From NCBI GenBank assembly GCA_002316005.1, contig DCIM01000049.1:1-64000 (forward strand): a stretch of 64,000 nt of DNA, in the 5' to 3' direction. The DNA comes from Prevotellaceae bacterium UBA1726. GTDB taxonomy: Bacteria; Bacteroidota; Bacteroidia; Bacteroidales; Bacteroidaceae. Shown here piece after piece: positions 25,670 to 34,543 of this stretch; within the stretch, counting starts at the first letter, position 1; each line of letters starts with the position of its first letter. The translations under genes were made by a program, and so were the position numbers. Under the pieces are notes generated by a model. It searched no databases and was not told where the DNA came from. It saw only the letters and a list, made by a program, of their open reading frames with translations.

Positions 25670-27319
25670 ATGAAAACAAGTGCATTGCAGCAGGCTCGTG
25701 CTGCTTATCAGCCAAAGCTTCCAAAGGCTCTTCAGGGTCCAGTGGTAGCTGTTGAGGGTGCTCCTACTCAGTCAGTAGGCAACCAGGATGAAATCAAGGC
25801 TATGTTCCCTAACACTTATGGTATGCCTGTTATCACATTCGAGGCAGGTGAGGCAAAGGCTCTCGAACCATTCAATGTAGGTATCATCCTTTCTGGTGGT
25901 CAGGCTCCTGGTGGTCATAATGTAATCTCTGGTCTCTATGACGGTGTAAAGACACTTAACAAGGACTCTAAGCTCTACGGATTCCTTATGGGTCCTGGTG
26001 GTCTTGTTGATCACAAGTATCTTGAGTTCACTGACGAGTACATCGACGAGTATCGTAATACTGGTGGTTTCGATATCATCGGTTCTGGTCGTACAAAGCT
26101 CGAGAAGGAAGCACAGTTCGAGTCAGGTATTGAGATTCTCCGCGAACTTGGTATCAAGGCACTCGTAATCATCGGTGGTGACGACTCTAACACTAACGCT
26201 TGTGTACTCGCTGAGTACTATGCTGCTAAGCAGTATGGCGTTCAGGTTATCGGTTGTCCTAAGACTATCGACGGTGACTTGAAGAACGAGCAGATTGAGA
26301 CTTCATTCGGTTTCGATACAGCTTGTAAGACATATTCTGAGCTCATTGGTAACATCCAGCGCGACTGTAACTCAGCTCGTAAGTACTGGCACTTCATCAA
26401 GTTGATGGGTCGTTCAGCATCTCACATCGCTCTCGAATGCGCTCTCCAGTGCCAGCCAAACGCTTGCCTCGTTTCTGAGGAGGTTGAGGAGAAGGCAATG
26501 AGCCTTGATGATATCGTTACTTATCTCGCAGAGATCGTAGCAGCTCGTGCTGCTGAGGGTAACAACTTCGGTACAGTCCTCATCCCAGAAGGTCTTATTG
26601 AGTTCATCCCTGCAATTAAGAAACTCATCGCTGAACTCAACGAAGTTCTCGTTGATCCTGCTACAGGTGAGATGCGTGAGTTCCCTTCAAAGGACGAGCA
26701 GGTTGCTTTCGTAAAGAGCCACATCGCTCCTGAGAACCTCGCTGTTCTTGAGTCACTTCCAAAGGATGTTGAGCGTCAGCTCTGCCTTGATCGTGACCCA
26801 CACGGAAACGTACAGGTTTCTCTCATCGAAACAGAGAAGCTTCTCTCTGCAATGGTTGCTACAAAGCTCGCTGCATGGAAGGCTGAGGGTAAGTATAATG
26901 GCAAGTTCTCTGCACAGCACCACTTCTTCGGTTATGAGGGACGTTGTGCAGCTCCTTCTAACTACGATGCTGACTATTGCTACTCACTCGGTTTCAATGC
27001 TTCACGCCTTATCGCAAATGGTAAGACTGGTTACATGTCAATCATCAAGAACACAACAGCGCCAGCAGCAGAGTGGATTGCAGGTGGTGTGCCTATCACA
27101 ATGATGATGAACATGGAGCGTCGTAACGGTGCTATGAAGCCAGTTATCCGCAAGGCTCTCGTTGAGCTCGATGGTGCTCCATTCAAGTACTTCGCTGCTC
27201 ATCGTGAGGAGTGGGCTAAGACAACTTCTTATGTTTATCCTGGTCCTATCCAGTACTGGGGTCCAACAGAGGTTTGTGATCAGCCTACAAAGACTCTTGC
27301 TCTCGAGCAGGCAAAATAA
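25670..27319 (+). CDS. pfp: pyrophosphate-dependent phosphofructokinase
   Basis: This enzyme phosphorylates fructose 6-phosphate reversibly, with pyrophosphate as donor. The 549 residues fit the long PPi-PFK class. Two motifs mark PPi use: GGDDSN, where Asp172 replaces the Gly of ATP enzymes, and PKTIDGD, where Lys198 replaces the Gly. The ATP-type enzyme at 47373-48350 carries the opposite residues, so the organism encodes both. Codon choice is strongly biased, as expected of a highly expressed glycolytic gene. It is followed 16 bp later by the GH25 gene. Confidence 0.96.
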   Translation: MKTSALQQARAAYQPKLPKALQGPVVAVEGAPTQSVGNQDEIKAMFPNTYGMPVITFEAGEAKALEPFNVGIILSGGQAPGGHNVISGLYDGVKTLNKDSKLYGFLMGPGGLVDHKYLEFTDEYIDEYRNTGGFDIIGSGRTKLEKEAQFESGIEILRELGIKALVIIGGDDSNTNACVLAEYYAAKQYGVQVIGCPKTIDGDLKNEQIETSFGFDTACKTYSELIGNIQRDCNSARKYWHFIKLMGRSASHIALECALQCQPNACLVSEEVEEKAMSLDDIVTYLAEIVAARAAEGNNFGTVLIPEGLIEFIPAIKKLIAELNEVLVDPATGEMREFPSKDEQVAFVKSHIAPENLAVLESLPKDVERQLCLDRDPHGNVQVSLIETEKLLSAMVATKLAAWKAEGKYNGKFSAQHHFFGYEGRCAAPSNYDADYCYSLGFNASRLIANGKTGYMSIIKNTTAPAAEWIAGGVPITMMMNMERRNGAMKPVIRKALVELDGAPFKYFAAHREEWAKTTSYVYPGPIQYWGPTEVCDQPTKTLALEQAK

Positions 27320-27335
27320 GATTTATCATTGATAA

Positions 27336-28124
27336 ATGACAAAGCGTAAAAATACCTCCCGCCGCAAACGGCAAATATCCAGCCGCTATTTGTGGTTGGG
27401 AGGTATTCTTATGTCTGCCATTTACATCTTCGGATTCTATTATTTCTTTGTAGGACCGACCGGTTTCCGTTGGCGTGCTCTTTATGGTGATGCAAAGTAT
27501 CCTGAAGGATATGAAATTCAGGGAATAGATATCAGTCACTATCAAGGCGAAATCGATTGGGACAAACTGCGAGGTGGATTGATAAAGGAATGTCCTGTGC
27601 GTTTCGTTATGATTAAGGCTACCGAGGGTAGTACGAAACTTGACGAGATGTTTGAAGACAATTTCTATCAGGCACGCGAACATGGTTTCATCCGTGGTGC
27701 CTATCATTTCTGGAGCAATAAGTCAACAGCTCGCCAACAGGCTTATTTCTTTTTAGATAAGGTAGAACTCGAATCCGGCGACCTTCCTCCTGTGCTCGAC
27801 ATTGAGCATAAACCTAAGGATGTGTCAACAGAGGATTTCCAACGCGATGTGCTTACATGGTTGCATATCGTGGAAGATAGATATCATGTGAAACCAATCA
27901 TCTACACCTACCATAAATTCAAGGAACTGTATCTTTCGGCTCCTGTCTTTGATGACTATCCTTATTGGATAGCGCATTATTATGTAAGTAAGGTGGAATA
28001 TCAGGGAGAATGGAAATTCTGGCAGCATACTGACGCTGGCCGTCTCCCGGGAATCAAGGGTTATGTCGACTTCGACATTTACAATGGCTCTTACTACGAT
28101 CTAAAGAAACTTACTATTGAGTAG
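27336..28124 (+). CDS. GH25 family lysozyme, membrane-anchored
   Basis: A 262-residue protein with a basic N-terminus (TKRKNTSRRKRQ), one membrane segment (LWLGGILMSAIYIFGFYYFF) and a GH25 muramidase domain facing the periplasm. Landmarks are GIDISHYQGEIDW (catalytic Asp), MIKATEGS, GAYHFW and VLDIE (catalytic Glu). GH25 enzymes cleave the MurNAc-GlcNAc bond in peptidoglycan. It follows pfp closely (16 bp), so it may share its transcript. Confidence 0.93.
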   Translation: MTKRKNTSRRKRQISSRYLWLGGILMSAIYIFGFYYFFVGPTGFRWRALYGDAKYPEGYEIQGIDISHYQGEIDWDKLRGGLIKECPVRFVMIKATEGSTKLDEMFEDNFYQAREHGFIRGAYHFWSNKSTARQQAYFFLDKVELESGDLPPVLDIEHKPKDVSTEDFQRDVLTWLHIVEDRYHVKPIIYTYHKFKELYLSAPVFDDYPYWIAHYYVSKVEYQGEWKFWQHTDAGRLPGIKGYVDFDIYNGSYYDLKKLTIE

Positions 28125-28125
28125 A

Positions 28126-28157
28126 AAGTCCTTCCCTTCATGGGAGGATTTAGGTGA
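28126..28157. repeat. CTTCCC..GGGAGG..GTGAGGCT repeat
   Basis: TCCTTCCCTTCATGGGAGGA then TTTAGGTGAGGCTAC. It sits between the convergent lysozyme and prmA genes; same class as 7308-7383. Confidence 0.55.
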
Positions 28158-28166
28158 GGCTACTTT

Positions 28167-29021
28167 TTACTTCAACACCAGCATACACCAGTTGTTGTCA
28201 ACTCTCCTTGAGAATTCCGAAAGTCCCAACTCCCATGCTTTTTCAATAATCATTGGTGCGTCTTCTGTATAGAATCCACTAAGGATTAGTGTTGCGCCAA
28301 GATTCATCACATCCTTGAATTTATGCATATCAGCAAGAAGGATGTTGCGATTGATATTTGCCATTACAATATCGAACACACCACTGATATGTGACAATAC
28401 TGATGAATCTCCTTCCATCACATGGATATTGCTCACGCCATTCAAGATTGCATTATGCTCTGTGTTCTTCACGCTCCATTCATCAATGTCATAGGCTACA
28501 ATTTCCTCAGCACCGAGTTTTGATGATGCAATACCAAGGATTCCTGTGCCGCAACCACAATCAAGGATTCTTTTATGCTCAACATCCGAATGCAACAATT
28601 CAGTTAGAATCATCTGCGTCGTCTCGTGAGTGCCTGTGCCAAATGCATTCTTTGCCTCTATACCTATTAATATTTGGCGGTCAATGAGAGGAATTGATTT
28701 CTTCGCATCAAAAACCAGTAGTTTCTCCTCAATGTCGATAGGTTCAAAACCGATCGATTCCCATTCTGAATTCCAATCCTCGTCTAAGACACATGCTATA
28801 GTGTATTCAATCTTGACATCCTCAATAGGGAAGTTGGCAATGGCTTCATCGAGTATCGGCTGATGGAACAAATCCCGCTGAACATAGCCGTCAATGCCTA
28901 TCTCTGAATCCTCAAACGACTCAAATCCAGCTTCCGCCGCCATGTCGGCAAGCAGGTCACTTGCAATCTGTTTGAGATCTTCAGAACACTCAATCTTGAA
29001 CTCTACCTTATAATAATGCAT
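28167..29021 (-). CDS. prmA: ribosomal protein L11 methyltransferase PrmA
   Basis: PrmA methylates lysines and the N-terminus of ribosomal protein L11 with SAM. ATG 29021 (MHYYKVEFKIE) gives 284 residues, the usual length. The open frame continues upstream to 29333, but that extension reads across the divergent gene's start and a minus-strand -7 box at 29045-29052, so it is rejected. The SAM-binding motif is LDCGCGTGILGIASSKLGA, with NAFGTGTHETTQM before it and the catalytic-site loop VMANINRNIL after it. Confidence 0.95.
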   Translation of the reverse strand: MHYYKVEFKIECSEDLKQIASDLLADMAAEAGFESFEDSEIGIDGYVQRDLFHQPILDEAIANFPIEDVKIEYTIACVLDEDWNSEWESIGFEPIDIEEKLLVFDAKKSIPLIDRQILIGIEAKNAFGTGTHETTQMILTELLHSDVEHKRILDCGCGTGILGIASSKLGAEEIVAYDIDEWSVKNTEHNAILNGVSNIHVMEGDSSVLSHISGVFDIVMANINRNILLADMHKFKDVMNLGATLILSGFYTEDAPMIIEKAWELGLSEFSRRVDNNWCMLVLK

Positions 29022-29044
29022 AGTAATTTTGTTAAATTCCACTG

Positions 29045-29052
29045 CAAAATTA
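29045..29052 (-). promoter_or_regulatory. -7 box of prmA
   Basis: Reads TAATTTTG on the minus strand, 23 bp before the chosen start at 29021, which supports that start. Confidence 0.55.
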
Positions 29053-29094
29053 CAAAAAATAGGGAAAAACCTACTAATAGTTAGGGAAATTCCG

Positions 29095-29125
29095 TAAATT
29101 TGCAGTAAATTTATTGATATTTTTG
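29095..29125 (+). promoter_or_regulatory. candidate -7 boxes for the WYGPG-repeat gene
   Basis: TAAATTTG (29095-29102) and TATTTTTG (29118-29125) both fit the -7 consensus and would give leaders of about 100-130 nt. Confidence 0.4.
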
Positions 29126-29233
29126 CATCGTGAAATAATGAAAAGGCCAAAATAGAGGTAATAACCAAATATCGAGGTCGGTATTTTCTAAACTTGATGC
29201 TATTGGAAATATAAACAAAAAGATTACAGCTAT

Positions 29234-30226
29234 ATGAAAAAGTTAATTGTTCTTTCAGCAATGATTCTCGCTTTGCCATTCTCAATGATGGCGCAGGATG
29301 ATGACATGTACTTCGTTCCAAAGAAGAAGTCAAATGTTAAGGCTGCAACAGAAACCTATTACTCAGGTTCAAATCGTGATGCTGACGAATACAACCGTCG
29401 TGGTAAGTTTGCTGGTAGCAGTGTTGTTCCAATGGACAGCGCTTCAATGGCTCTTCGCGGACTTAGCCCTGACAGCATCTATGTTGATTCTCTCTTTGCA
29501 GAGCGTCTGTTGAAGGAGTATAACGAGGAGGAGAACTATCGTTTCAGTCGTCAGCTGGATCGTTGGTATGGTTGCTATGATCCATGGTTCTACAACCACA
29601 GCTTCTACTGGGGACCTTATGCTCACGGTTGGTACAACCCATGGTATGGCCCAGGTTGGTACGATCCATTCTACGATCCATGGTTTGATCCTTGGTTCTA
29701 TCCTTACGGTCCAGGTTGGTATGGTCCAGGTTGGTATGGTCCTGGTTGGGCATGGAATCATTGGTATGGCCCAGGTTGGTACGGTCCTGGCTGGTATGGC
29801 CCTTACGGCCCAGGTTGGGGTGGTGGCATAATCATCGCTGGTGGTGGTTCACGCTTCAATAAGTATGGTATTGCTGGTACTGCTAATCATGGTGCTGTTC
29901 ATGGTGCTGGTTACGGTGGTAGCAGAACAGGTACTGCAGGTCATGGTACATTCTCAGGTGCTCGTCGTGCAACAACTGCTGCTGCTAATTCAAGTAGCAA
30001 CACTGGAGTTCGCCGCTCAGCGTCTACTAATAGAACATTCAACAATACAACAAATAATTCGTCATCGAACTACACACCTGCTCGCACAAATAGCTCAAGT
30101 AGTTCAAGCAGCTTTAGCGGAAGCCGTTCTTCTGGTGGTGGTAGCTTCAGTGGTGGTGGCGGTAGCCATTCGTCATCAGGTGGTGGTGGCGGTGGTGGAG
30201 GCCACTTCGGTGGTGGTCGTCGCTAA
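29234..30226 (+). CDS. secreted WYGPG-repeat, Gly/Ser-rich protein
   Basis: A 330-residue exported protein (signal peptide MKKLIVLSAMILALPFSMMA). After an ordinary N-terminal 110 residues comes an aromatic, Pro-rich section (about 115-200) with repeated WYGPG units and PWFDPWFYPYGP, encoded by near-identical 15-base DNA repeats. The last 130 residues are low-complexity: Thr/Ser/Asn-rich, then GGGSFSGGGGS and a Gly-rich end. Such compositions suit surface or matrix proteins. I recognise no named family. The FadL-like porin gene follows 61 bp later. Confidence 0.85.
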   Translation: MKKLIVLSAMILALPFSMMAQDDDMYFVPKKKSNVKAATETYYSGSNRDADEYNRRGKFAGSSVVPMDSASMALRGLSPDSIYVDSLFAERLLKEYNEEENYRFSRQLDRWYGCYDPWFYNHSFYWGPYAHGWYNPWYGPGWYDPFYDPWFDPWFYPYGPGWYGPGWYGPGWAWNHWYGPGWYGPGWYGPYGPGWGGGIIIAGGGSRFNKYGIAGTANHGAVHGAGYGGSRTGTAGHGTFSGARRATTAAANSSSNTGVRRSASTNRTFNNTTNNSSSNYTPARTNSSSSSSSFSGSRSSGGGSFSGGGGSHSSSGGGGGGGGHFGGGRR

Positions 30227-30287
30227 TCCGACTTACATATTGTGATTATTAATACAATTATCCTATACATTATTAAATATATAAGAA

Positions 30288-31793
30288 ATGAAAAAGATTT
30301 TTATTGGTGCAATGTTGTTGGCAAGCATGTCGGCATTTGCTCAGGAAACATATCAGAATGCAGAAATCGCAACTGAGGATCTCAATGGTACAGCACGTTA
30401 CATCGGTATGGGTGGTGCCATGGAAGCTCTTGGAGCTGATATCTCTACAATCGGCACTAACCCTGCTGGTGTGGGAATGTTCCGTCGCTCACAGGTATCT
30501 GTATCTGCAGGCTTAGTATCTCCTAAGAACGATGACGCACGAATGAGCTTTGACCAGATCGGTTTTGTTTGGTCGCAGCGAATGGGCGAGAGAAGCTACA
30601 TGAATCTTGGATTCAACTACCACAAGAACCGCAACTTCAATGGCATCCTCTCTACTGCAGATAAACTGTATAATGCTTCGCAGAACAAGCTCACTGCTGC
30701 TAAGGGCTATGAGGGAGTCTTTGACTACGACAACTGCTACACACAGGTTGACTACCTCAACGAGAATACTCTTGGTCTTTATGATGAGTTTGATGGTTGG
30801 ACTTTCTATGAGGGTACTGACTATGTGTTCTCAAAGGAGACAAGAGGCTATGTTGGCGAGTACGACTTCAATATCTCTGGTAATATCAGCGATCGCGTTT
30901 ACCTCGGTCTTACAATGGGCCTTAAGGATATAAGCTATGATTCCTGGACCAACTACACAGAAAACCTCTACAATTATGTAGGTACGGGTATTGGTAGCGT
31001 GAACTTGCAGGATCACCGTCGTATCTCTGGTAATGGTGTGAATGTAAAGGCTGGTATTATTGTGTTCCCAATCGAGGATAGCTCATTCCGTATTGGTGCA
31101 AATGTTGCAACTCCAACATGGTACGACCTCACAACTTCAAACTATACAAAATTGTATAATAATCTTGATAAGGAATATGGTGCTTATGACACAGGTAGCA
31201 ATGACGAGAACTATGACTATCGTGTATTCACTCCTTGGAAGTTTGGTCTTTCTGCTGGTATGACCGTTGGTACACAGCTCGCACTTGGTGCATCTTATGA
31301 GTTTGCAAACTACAATGGTCTCCAGTCACGTATCCTCGAAGGTGGCTCTGCATACGACAATGTTCGCAGTTACAAGGATAAGGTGATGGGCGAGAACACA
31401 AAGGATGCTCTTAATGGTGTTCACACTCTCAAGGTAGGTGCTGAGTACAAGGTTACTCCTCAGTTTGCCCTTCGTGCTGGTTACAACTTCGTATCTACAA
31501 TGTACAACAAGGACGGCTATCGTGATGGCGCTCTCAACAGCCCTGGTACATACTACTCTTCAACAACAGACTATACCAACTGGAAGGCTACTGACCGCGT
31601 GACTCTCGGTGCTGGTTATTCATTCGGTTCTTTCGGTGTTGATGTTGCTTATCAGTTCACAACACAGAAGGGTGAGTTCTATCCATTCATGTCTTACTAC
31701 GGTGATACAGAAGCTGACAACTGTGTAGGTAATGCTGTTGATGTAAAGAACAACCGCCATCAGGTTGTAGCAACATTGTCTTACAAGTTCTAA
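30288..31793 (+). CDS. OmpP1/FadL/TodX-like outer-membrane protein
   Basis: A 501-residue protein with signal peptide (MKKIFIGAMLLASMSAFA) and a beta-barrel-like sequence ending in an aromatic residue (VVATLSYKF), as outer-membrane proteins do. The N-terminal GTARYIGMGGAMEALGADIS and TIGTNPAGVGMFRRSQVSVS match the FadL/TodX hatch region. Relatives import hydrophobic compounds across the outer membrane; the substrate here is unknown. It is followed by a hairpin repeat and a two-hairpin terminator. Confidence 0.9.
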   Translation: MKKIFIGAMLLASMSAFAQETYQNAEIATEDLNGTARYIGMGGAMEALGADISTIGTNPAGVGMFRRSQVSVSAGLVSPKNDDARMSFDQIGFVWSQRMGERSYMNLGFNYHKNRNFNGILSTADKLYNASQNKLTAAKGYEGVFDYDNCYTQVDYLNENTLGLYDEFDGWTFYEGTDYVFSKETRGYVGEYDFNISGNISDRVYLGLTMGLKDISYDSWTNYTENLYNYVGTGIGSVNLQDHRRISGNGVNVKAGIIVFPIEDSSFRIGANVATPTWYDLTTSNYTKLYNNLDKEYGAYDTGSNDENYDYRVFTPWKFGLSAGMTVGTQLALGASYEFANYNGLQSRILEGGSAYDNVRSYKDKVMGENTKDALNGVHTLKVGAEYKVTPQFALRAGYNFVSTMYNKDGYRDGALNSPGTYYSSTTDYTNWKATDRVTLGAGYSFGSFGVDVAYQFTTQKGEFYPFMSYYGDTEADNCVGNAVDVKNNRHQVVATLSYKF

Positions 31794-31798
31794 AATAG

Positions 31799-31826
31799 CC
31801 CACCCAAGCCCTCCCAAAGGGAGGGA
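31799..31826. repeat. CACCCAAGCCCTCCCAAAGGGAGGG repeat
   Basis: Same sequence class as the arm at 11993-12012, located just after the stop codon of the porin gene. Confidence 0.6.
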
Positions 31827-31871
31827 TGTTATATACTCATGAAAATGGGTGGGGTAATACATAAAAGAAAA

Positions 31872-31934
31872 AAGGAGCATCCAAAACGGGTGCTCCTTAT
31901 TTGTTTGGTGCGGCGAGATATTATCTCGTCGTTT
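31872..31934. terminator. two-hairpin convergent terminator, copy 1
   Basis: Hairpin one pairs 31872-31882 with 31888-31898 (11 bp, loop AAAAC). Hairpin two pairs CGGCGAGATA with TATCTCGTCG at 31911-31931 and runs into GTTTTTATTT. It lies between the convergent porin (+) and pepD (-) genes. A near-identical pair is at 34480-34541. Confidence 0.8.
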
Positions 31935-33380
31935 TTATTTCTTGAGGATTGCCAGGATATGATCCCAAACCATCTGAACGGTAGGAATCAGCAGTTTCTC
32001 TTCTGGTGTGTGGACATGGCGAAGGGTAGGGCCGAAACTTACCATATCCATGTCTGGATAGCGCTCTGAGAACAAACCGCACTCCAATCCAGCGTGAATA
32101 CCGAGTACCAATGGGTCCTTCTTAAAGAGTTCCTTGTAAGTATCGACAACAAGTTCGGTCAACTTACTGTTTGGATTCATCTTCCAAGCAGGATAGCCTT
32201 CGCCCTGAACAACCTCAGCACCAGCCAACTGGAACAAAGCCTTCACTGTTGCACACATATTGTCAAGATTGCTCATCACGCAACTACGCTGCGAAGCCAC
32301 AACCTTGCATTCTGTGTCTGTAGTGCAAACGCTTGCCACATTGCTCGAAGTCTCTACAAGCCATGCCAATTCTTCGTCCTGACACATTGCAAATACACCA
32401 TTGTCAACAGCCTGAAGGGCACGGATGATATTGTCGCTTACAGACTTTGGCAATACTGCCTGAGCATCTGTGCTCTGGAGGAAGAACTCCATGTCCTTCT
32501 CTGTCACATGATATTCGTCCTCAACCTTTGCGGTATATACATTCCAGTCAACGCGAATCTGCTCCTTTTGGGCCATAGGGATTGCAACAACGACCTTTCC
32601 GTCACGAGGAATTGCATTGTGAGCCTTACCAGAATTGAATGAACACAACTGAACGCCAAACTTCTCGTTTTCCTCATAGAGGAATCGTGCGAGAACCTTG
32701 ATGGCGTTAGCACGCTTCTTGTTGATGTCGTCGCCTGAGTGACCACCGAAAAGACCCTTCAAACTGATTTCAACAAAGAAACTGCCTGCTGCTGCCTCTT
32801 CCTTCTCATAGCGGAATGTAGCGTTGGTGTTGCGACCACCGGCACATGAAACGAAAATCTGTCCTTCGTCCTCTGAGTCGAGGTTGATGAGCCACTTGCC
32901 AGTCATGAAACCCGACTGAAGTCCTTCTGCACCGGTCAATCCAGTCTCCTCGTCAACAGTGAAGAGGCACTCGATAGGACCATGCTCAATGTCGTTTGCA
33001 TCGAGGAGGGCAAGTTCAATAGCACAACCAATACCATCGTCAGCACCAAGTGTAGTGCCGTTAGCCTTCAGCCACTCACCATCGACATAAGTCTCGATTG
33101 GGTCGTTCAAGAAGTCAATCTTTCTTTCTGGCACATTCTCGCAAACCATGTCCATATGGCTCTGCAGAACGATGCAAGGCTTGTTCTCGTAACCAGGAGT
33201 GGCACTCTTGCGAATAAGCACATTACCGGTTTCGTCAACGAGAGTTTCCAAACCGCGGCTTTCACCAAACTCCTTCAAGTACGCAATCATCTTCTCCTCG
33301 TGTTTCGACTGGCGAGGAATCTGATTGATTTTTGCAAACTGCTCAAATACCAGAGCAGGCTTAAGTTCAATTTTTTCCAT
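31935..33380 (-). CDS. pepD: aminoacyl-histidine dipeptidase PepD
   Basis: A 481-residue cytosolic M20-family metallopeptidase that hydrolyses dipeptides such as those with C-terminal His. Metal-ligand motifs are LQSHMDMV near residue 84, LGADDGIG and VDEETGLTGAEG. Family features SLKGLFGGHSGDDI and GIHAGLECG are present near the middle and the C-terminus. Length is normal. It stands alone on the minus strand and ends at the two-hairpin terminator. Confidence 0.95.
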   Translation of the reverse strand: MEKIELKPALVFEQFAKINQIPRQSKHEEKMIAYLKEFGESRGLETLVDETGNVLIRKSATPGYENKPCIVLQSHMDMVCENVPERKIDFLNDPIETYVDGEWLKANGTTLGADDGIGCAIELALLDANDIEHGPIECLFTVDEETGLTGAEGLQSGFMTGKWLINLDSEDEGQIFVSCAGGRNTNATFRYEKEEAAAGSFFVEISLKGLFGGHSGDDINKKRANAIKVLARFLYEENEKFGVQLCSFNSGKAHNAIPRDGKVVVAIPMAQKEQIRVDWNVYTAKVEDEYHVTEKDMEFFLQSTDAQAVLPKSVSDNIIRALQAVDNGVFAMCQDEELAWLVETSSNVASVCTTDTECKVVASQRSCVMSNLDNMCATVKALFQLAGAEVVQGEGYPAWKMNPNSKLTELVVDTYKELFKKDPLVLGIHAGLECGLFSERYPDMDMVSFGPTLRHVHTPEEKLLIPTVQMVWDHILAILKK

Positions 33381-33423
33381 TTCGTTATTTTTATTAAATA
33401 TTGTACACCTATTATATTATTAT

Positions 33424-33492
33424 TAAGCATCAAACAGATTTTGTGGGTAATCTTTATTAAATTCCCTTAATATTAAAGAGTTTTGATGCTTA
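33424..33492. promoter_or_regulatory. inverted repeat upstream of small membrane-protein gene
   Basis: TAAGCATCAAA (33424-33434) and TTTGATGCTTA (33482-33492) form an 11-bp inverted repeat in the divergent spacer between pepD and the gene at 33559, next to the -7 box at 33509. It could be an operator or a stem; undetermined. Confidence 0.35.
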
Positions 33493-33508
33493 TTTGAATT
33501 ATTATTTG

Positions 33509-33516
33509 TACCTTTG
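33509..33516 (+). promoter_or_regulatory. -7 box before 64-aa gene
   Basis: TACCTTTG, 42 bp before the start at 33559. TTTG at 33482-33485 is 23 bp upstream, slightly more than the usual spacing. Confidence 0.5.
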
Positions 33517-33558
33517 CGTTCGCAAAGTGCAATAAAGCATTTGCAAAAGTAGTAAAAA

Positions 33559-33753
33559 ATGGTCAAAACTCTGCTCCTAAGCATGTTAATAATTGCTATT
33601 GCCATAGCATTATTGTGTGTAAAACTACTGTTTCGCAAGAATGGAGAGTTCACTTCGATGCATATCCACGACTCTCAGGCAATGAAAGACCGTGGCATAG
33701 ACTGCGTTATGGAACAGGATCAGAAAGCCCAGAAAGAGGGTAGGGCGACATAA
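33559..33753 (+). CDS. small membrane protein (64 aa)
   Basis: A 64-residue protein with one N-terminal membrane segment (LLLSMLIIAIAIALLCVKLLF) and a soluble tail (MHIHDSQAMKDRGIDCVMEQDQ). Short proteins of this shape occur in Bacteroidales, so it is likely real. It lies 70 bp before the OmpH-like lipoprotein gene and may be co-transcribed with it. Function unknown. Confidence 0.7.
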   Translation: MVKTLLLSMLIIAIAIALLCVKLLFRKNGEFTSMHIHDSQAMKDRGIDCVMEQDQKAQKEGRAT

Positions 33754-33823
33754 TCGGTCACCCAAGCTCATCTTGACGGGACCAAGAAAGAAAAAGTATA
33801 AACAATTAATAAATCAAAAGAAA

Positions 33824-34423
33824 ATGAAGAAAGTATTCATGGCACTTGCATGTGTTGCAGTGCTCGCATCTTGCAACAATGCACCAAAGGCTAATGATGA
33901 GCAGTCAGCAGCAGCTCCTTCAAACGAGTTGAAGATTGCTTTTGTTGAGGTTGACTCAATCATGACTCAGTACACATTCTCGAAGGAGTATCAGGAAGTT
34001 CTCCAGAAGAAGGCAAACAACATCCAGAGCACACTCGCTGCTAAGCAGCAGGCACTCCAGGCAGCAGCTGCAAAGCTTCAGCAGGACTACCAGGCTAACG
34101 CTCTTACACAGGATCAGGCACAGGCTCGTCAGGCTGCTATCCAGAAGCAGGGTCAGGATCTTGAGGCTCTCAATGCACGCCTTTCTAACGAGTTCCAGAC
34201 AGAGACAAATAAGTTCAACGAGGCTCTCCGCGACTCTATCCAGAACTACATCAAGGTTTACAACAAGGACAAGAACTTCACCCTCATTCTCACAAAGGCT
34301 GGTGACAATATCCTCTATGCTGCAAAGGCTCTCGATATCACAAACGAGATTATCGCAGGTCTTAACAAGGCTTACAAGCCAGCAAAGACTGAGAAGGTAG
34401 AGAAGACTGAGGTTAAGAAATAA
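33824..34423 (+). CDS. OmpH/Skp-like lipoprotein
   Basis: A 199-residue protein with a lipoprotein signal (MKKVFMALACVAVLASCNN, Cys18 in LASC). The rest is the OmpH/Skp pattern: a short strand (KIAFVEVDSIMTQY), a long Gln/Ala-rich coiled coil (LQKKANNIQSTLAAKQQALQ onward) and a closing strand segment (FTLILTKAGDNILYA). Skp-like proteins chaperone outer-membrane proteins in the periplasm. The start ATG 33824 is used; the frame extends to a TTG at 33773 but with untypical residues. It ends in a Lys/Glu/Thr tail. Confidence 0.88.
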   Translation: MKKVFMALACVAVLASCNNAPKANDEQSAAAPSNELKIAFVEVDSIMTQYTFSKEYQEVLQKKANNIQSTLAAKQQALQAAAAKLQQDYQANALTQDQAQARQAAIQKQGQDLEALNARLSNEFQTETNKFNEALRDSIQNYIKVYNKDKNFTLILTKAGDNILYAAKALDITNEIIAGLNKAYKPAKTEKVEKTEVKK

Positions 34424-34479
34424 ATCCCCTTACCCCAACCCTTTCCCCGCTCGGGGCAAGGGAGTGGATACAAAGAAAA

Positions 34480-34541
34480 AAGGAGCATCCAACCGGGTGC
34501 TCCTTATTTTTGTCTTGTGCGGCGAGATATATCTCGTCGTT
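34480..34541. terminator. two-hairpin convergent terminator, copy 2
   Basis: Hairpin one pairs 34480-34490 with 34495-34505 (loop AACC); hairpin two pairs CGGCGAGATA with TATCTCGTCG at 34520-34539. It lies between the convergent OmpH-like (+) and DUF2007 (-) genes. A G/C-rich hairpin repeat precedes it at 34423-34463. Confidence 0.8.
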
Positions 34542-34543
34542 AA

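Noticed and set aside
29022..29333. 104-codon N-terminal extension of PrmA
   Set aside because: It crosses the prmA -7 box and the start of the divergent gene; PrmA from ATG 29021 already has full family length.
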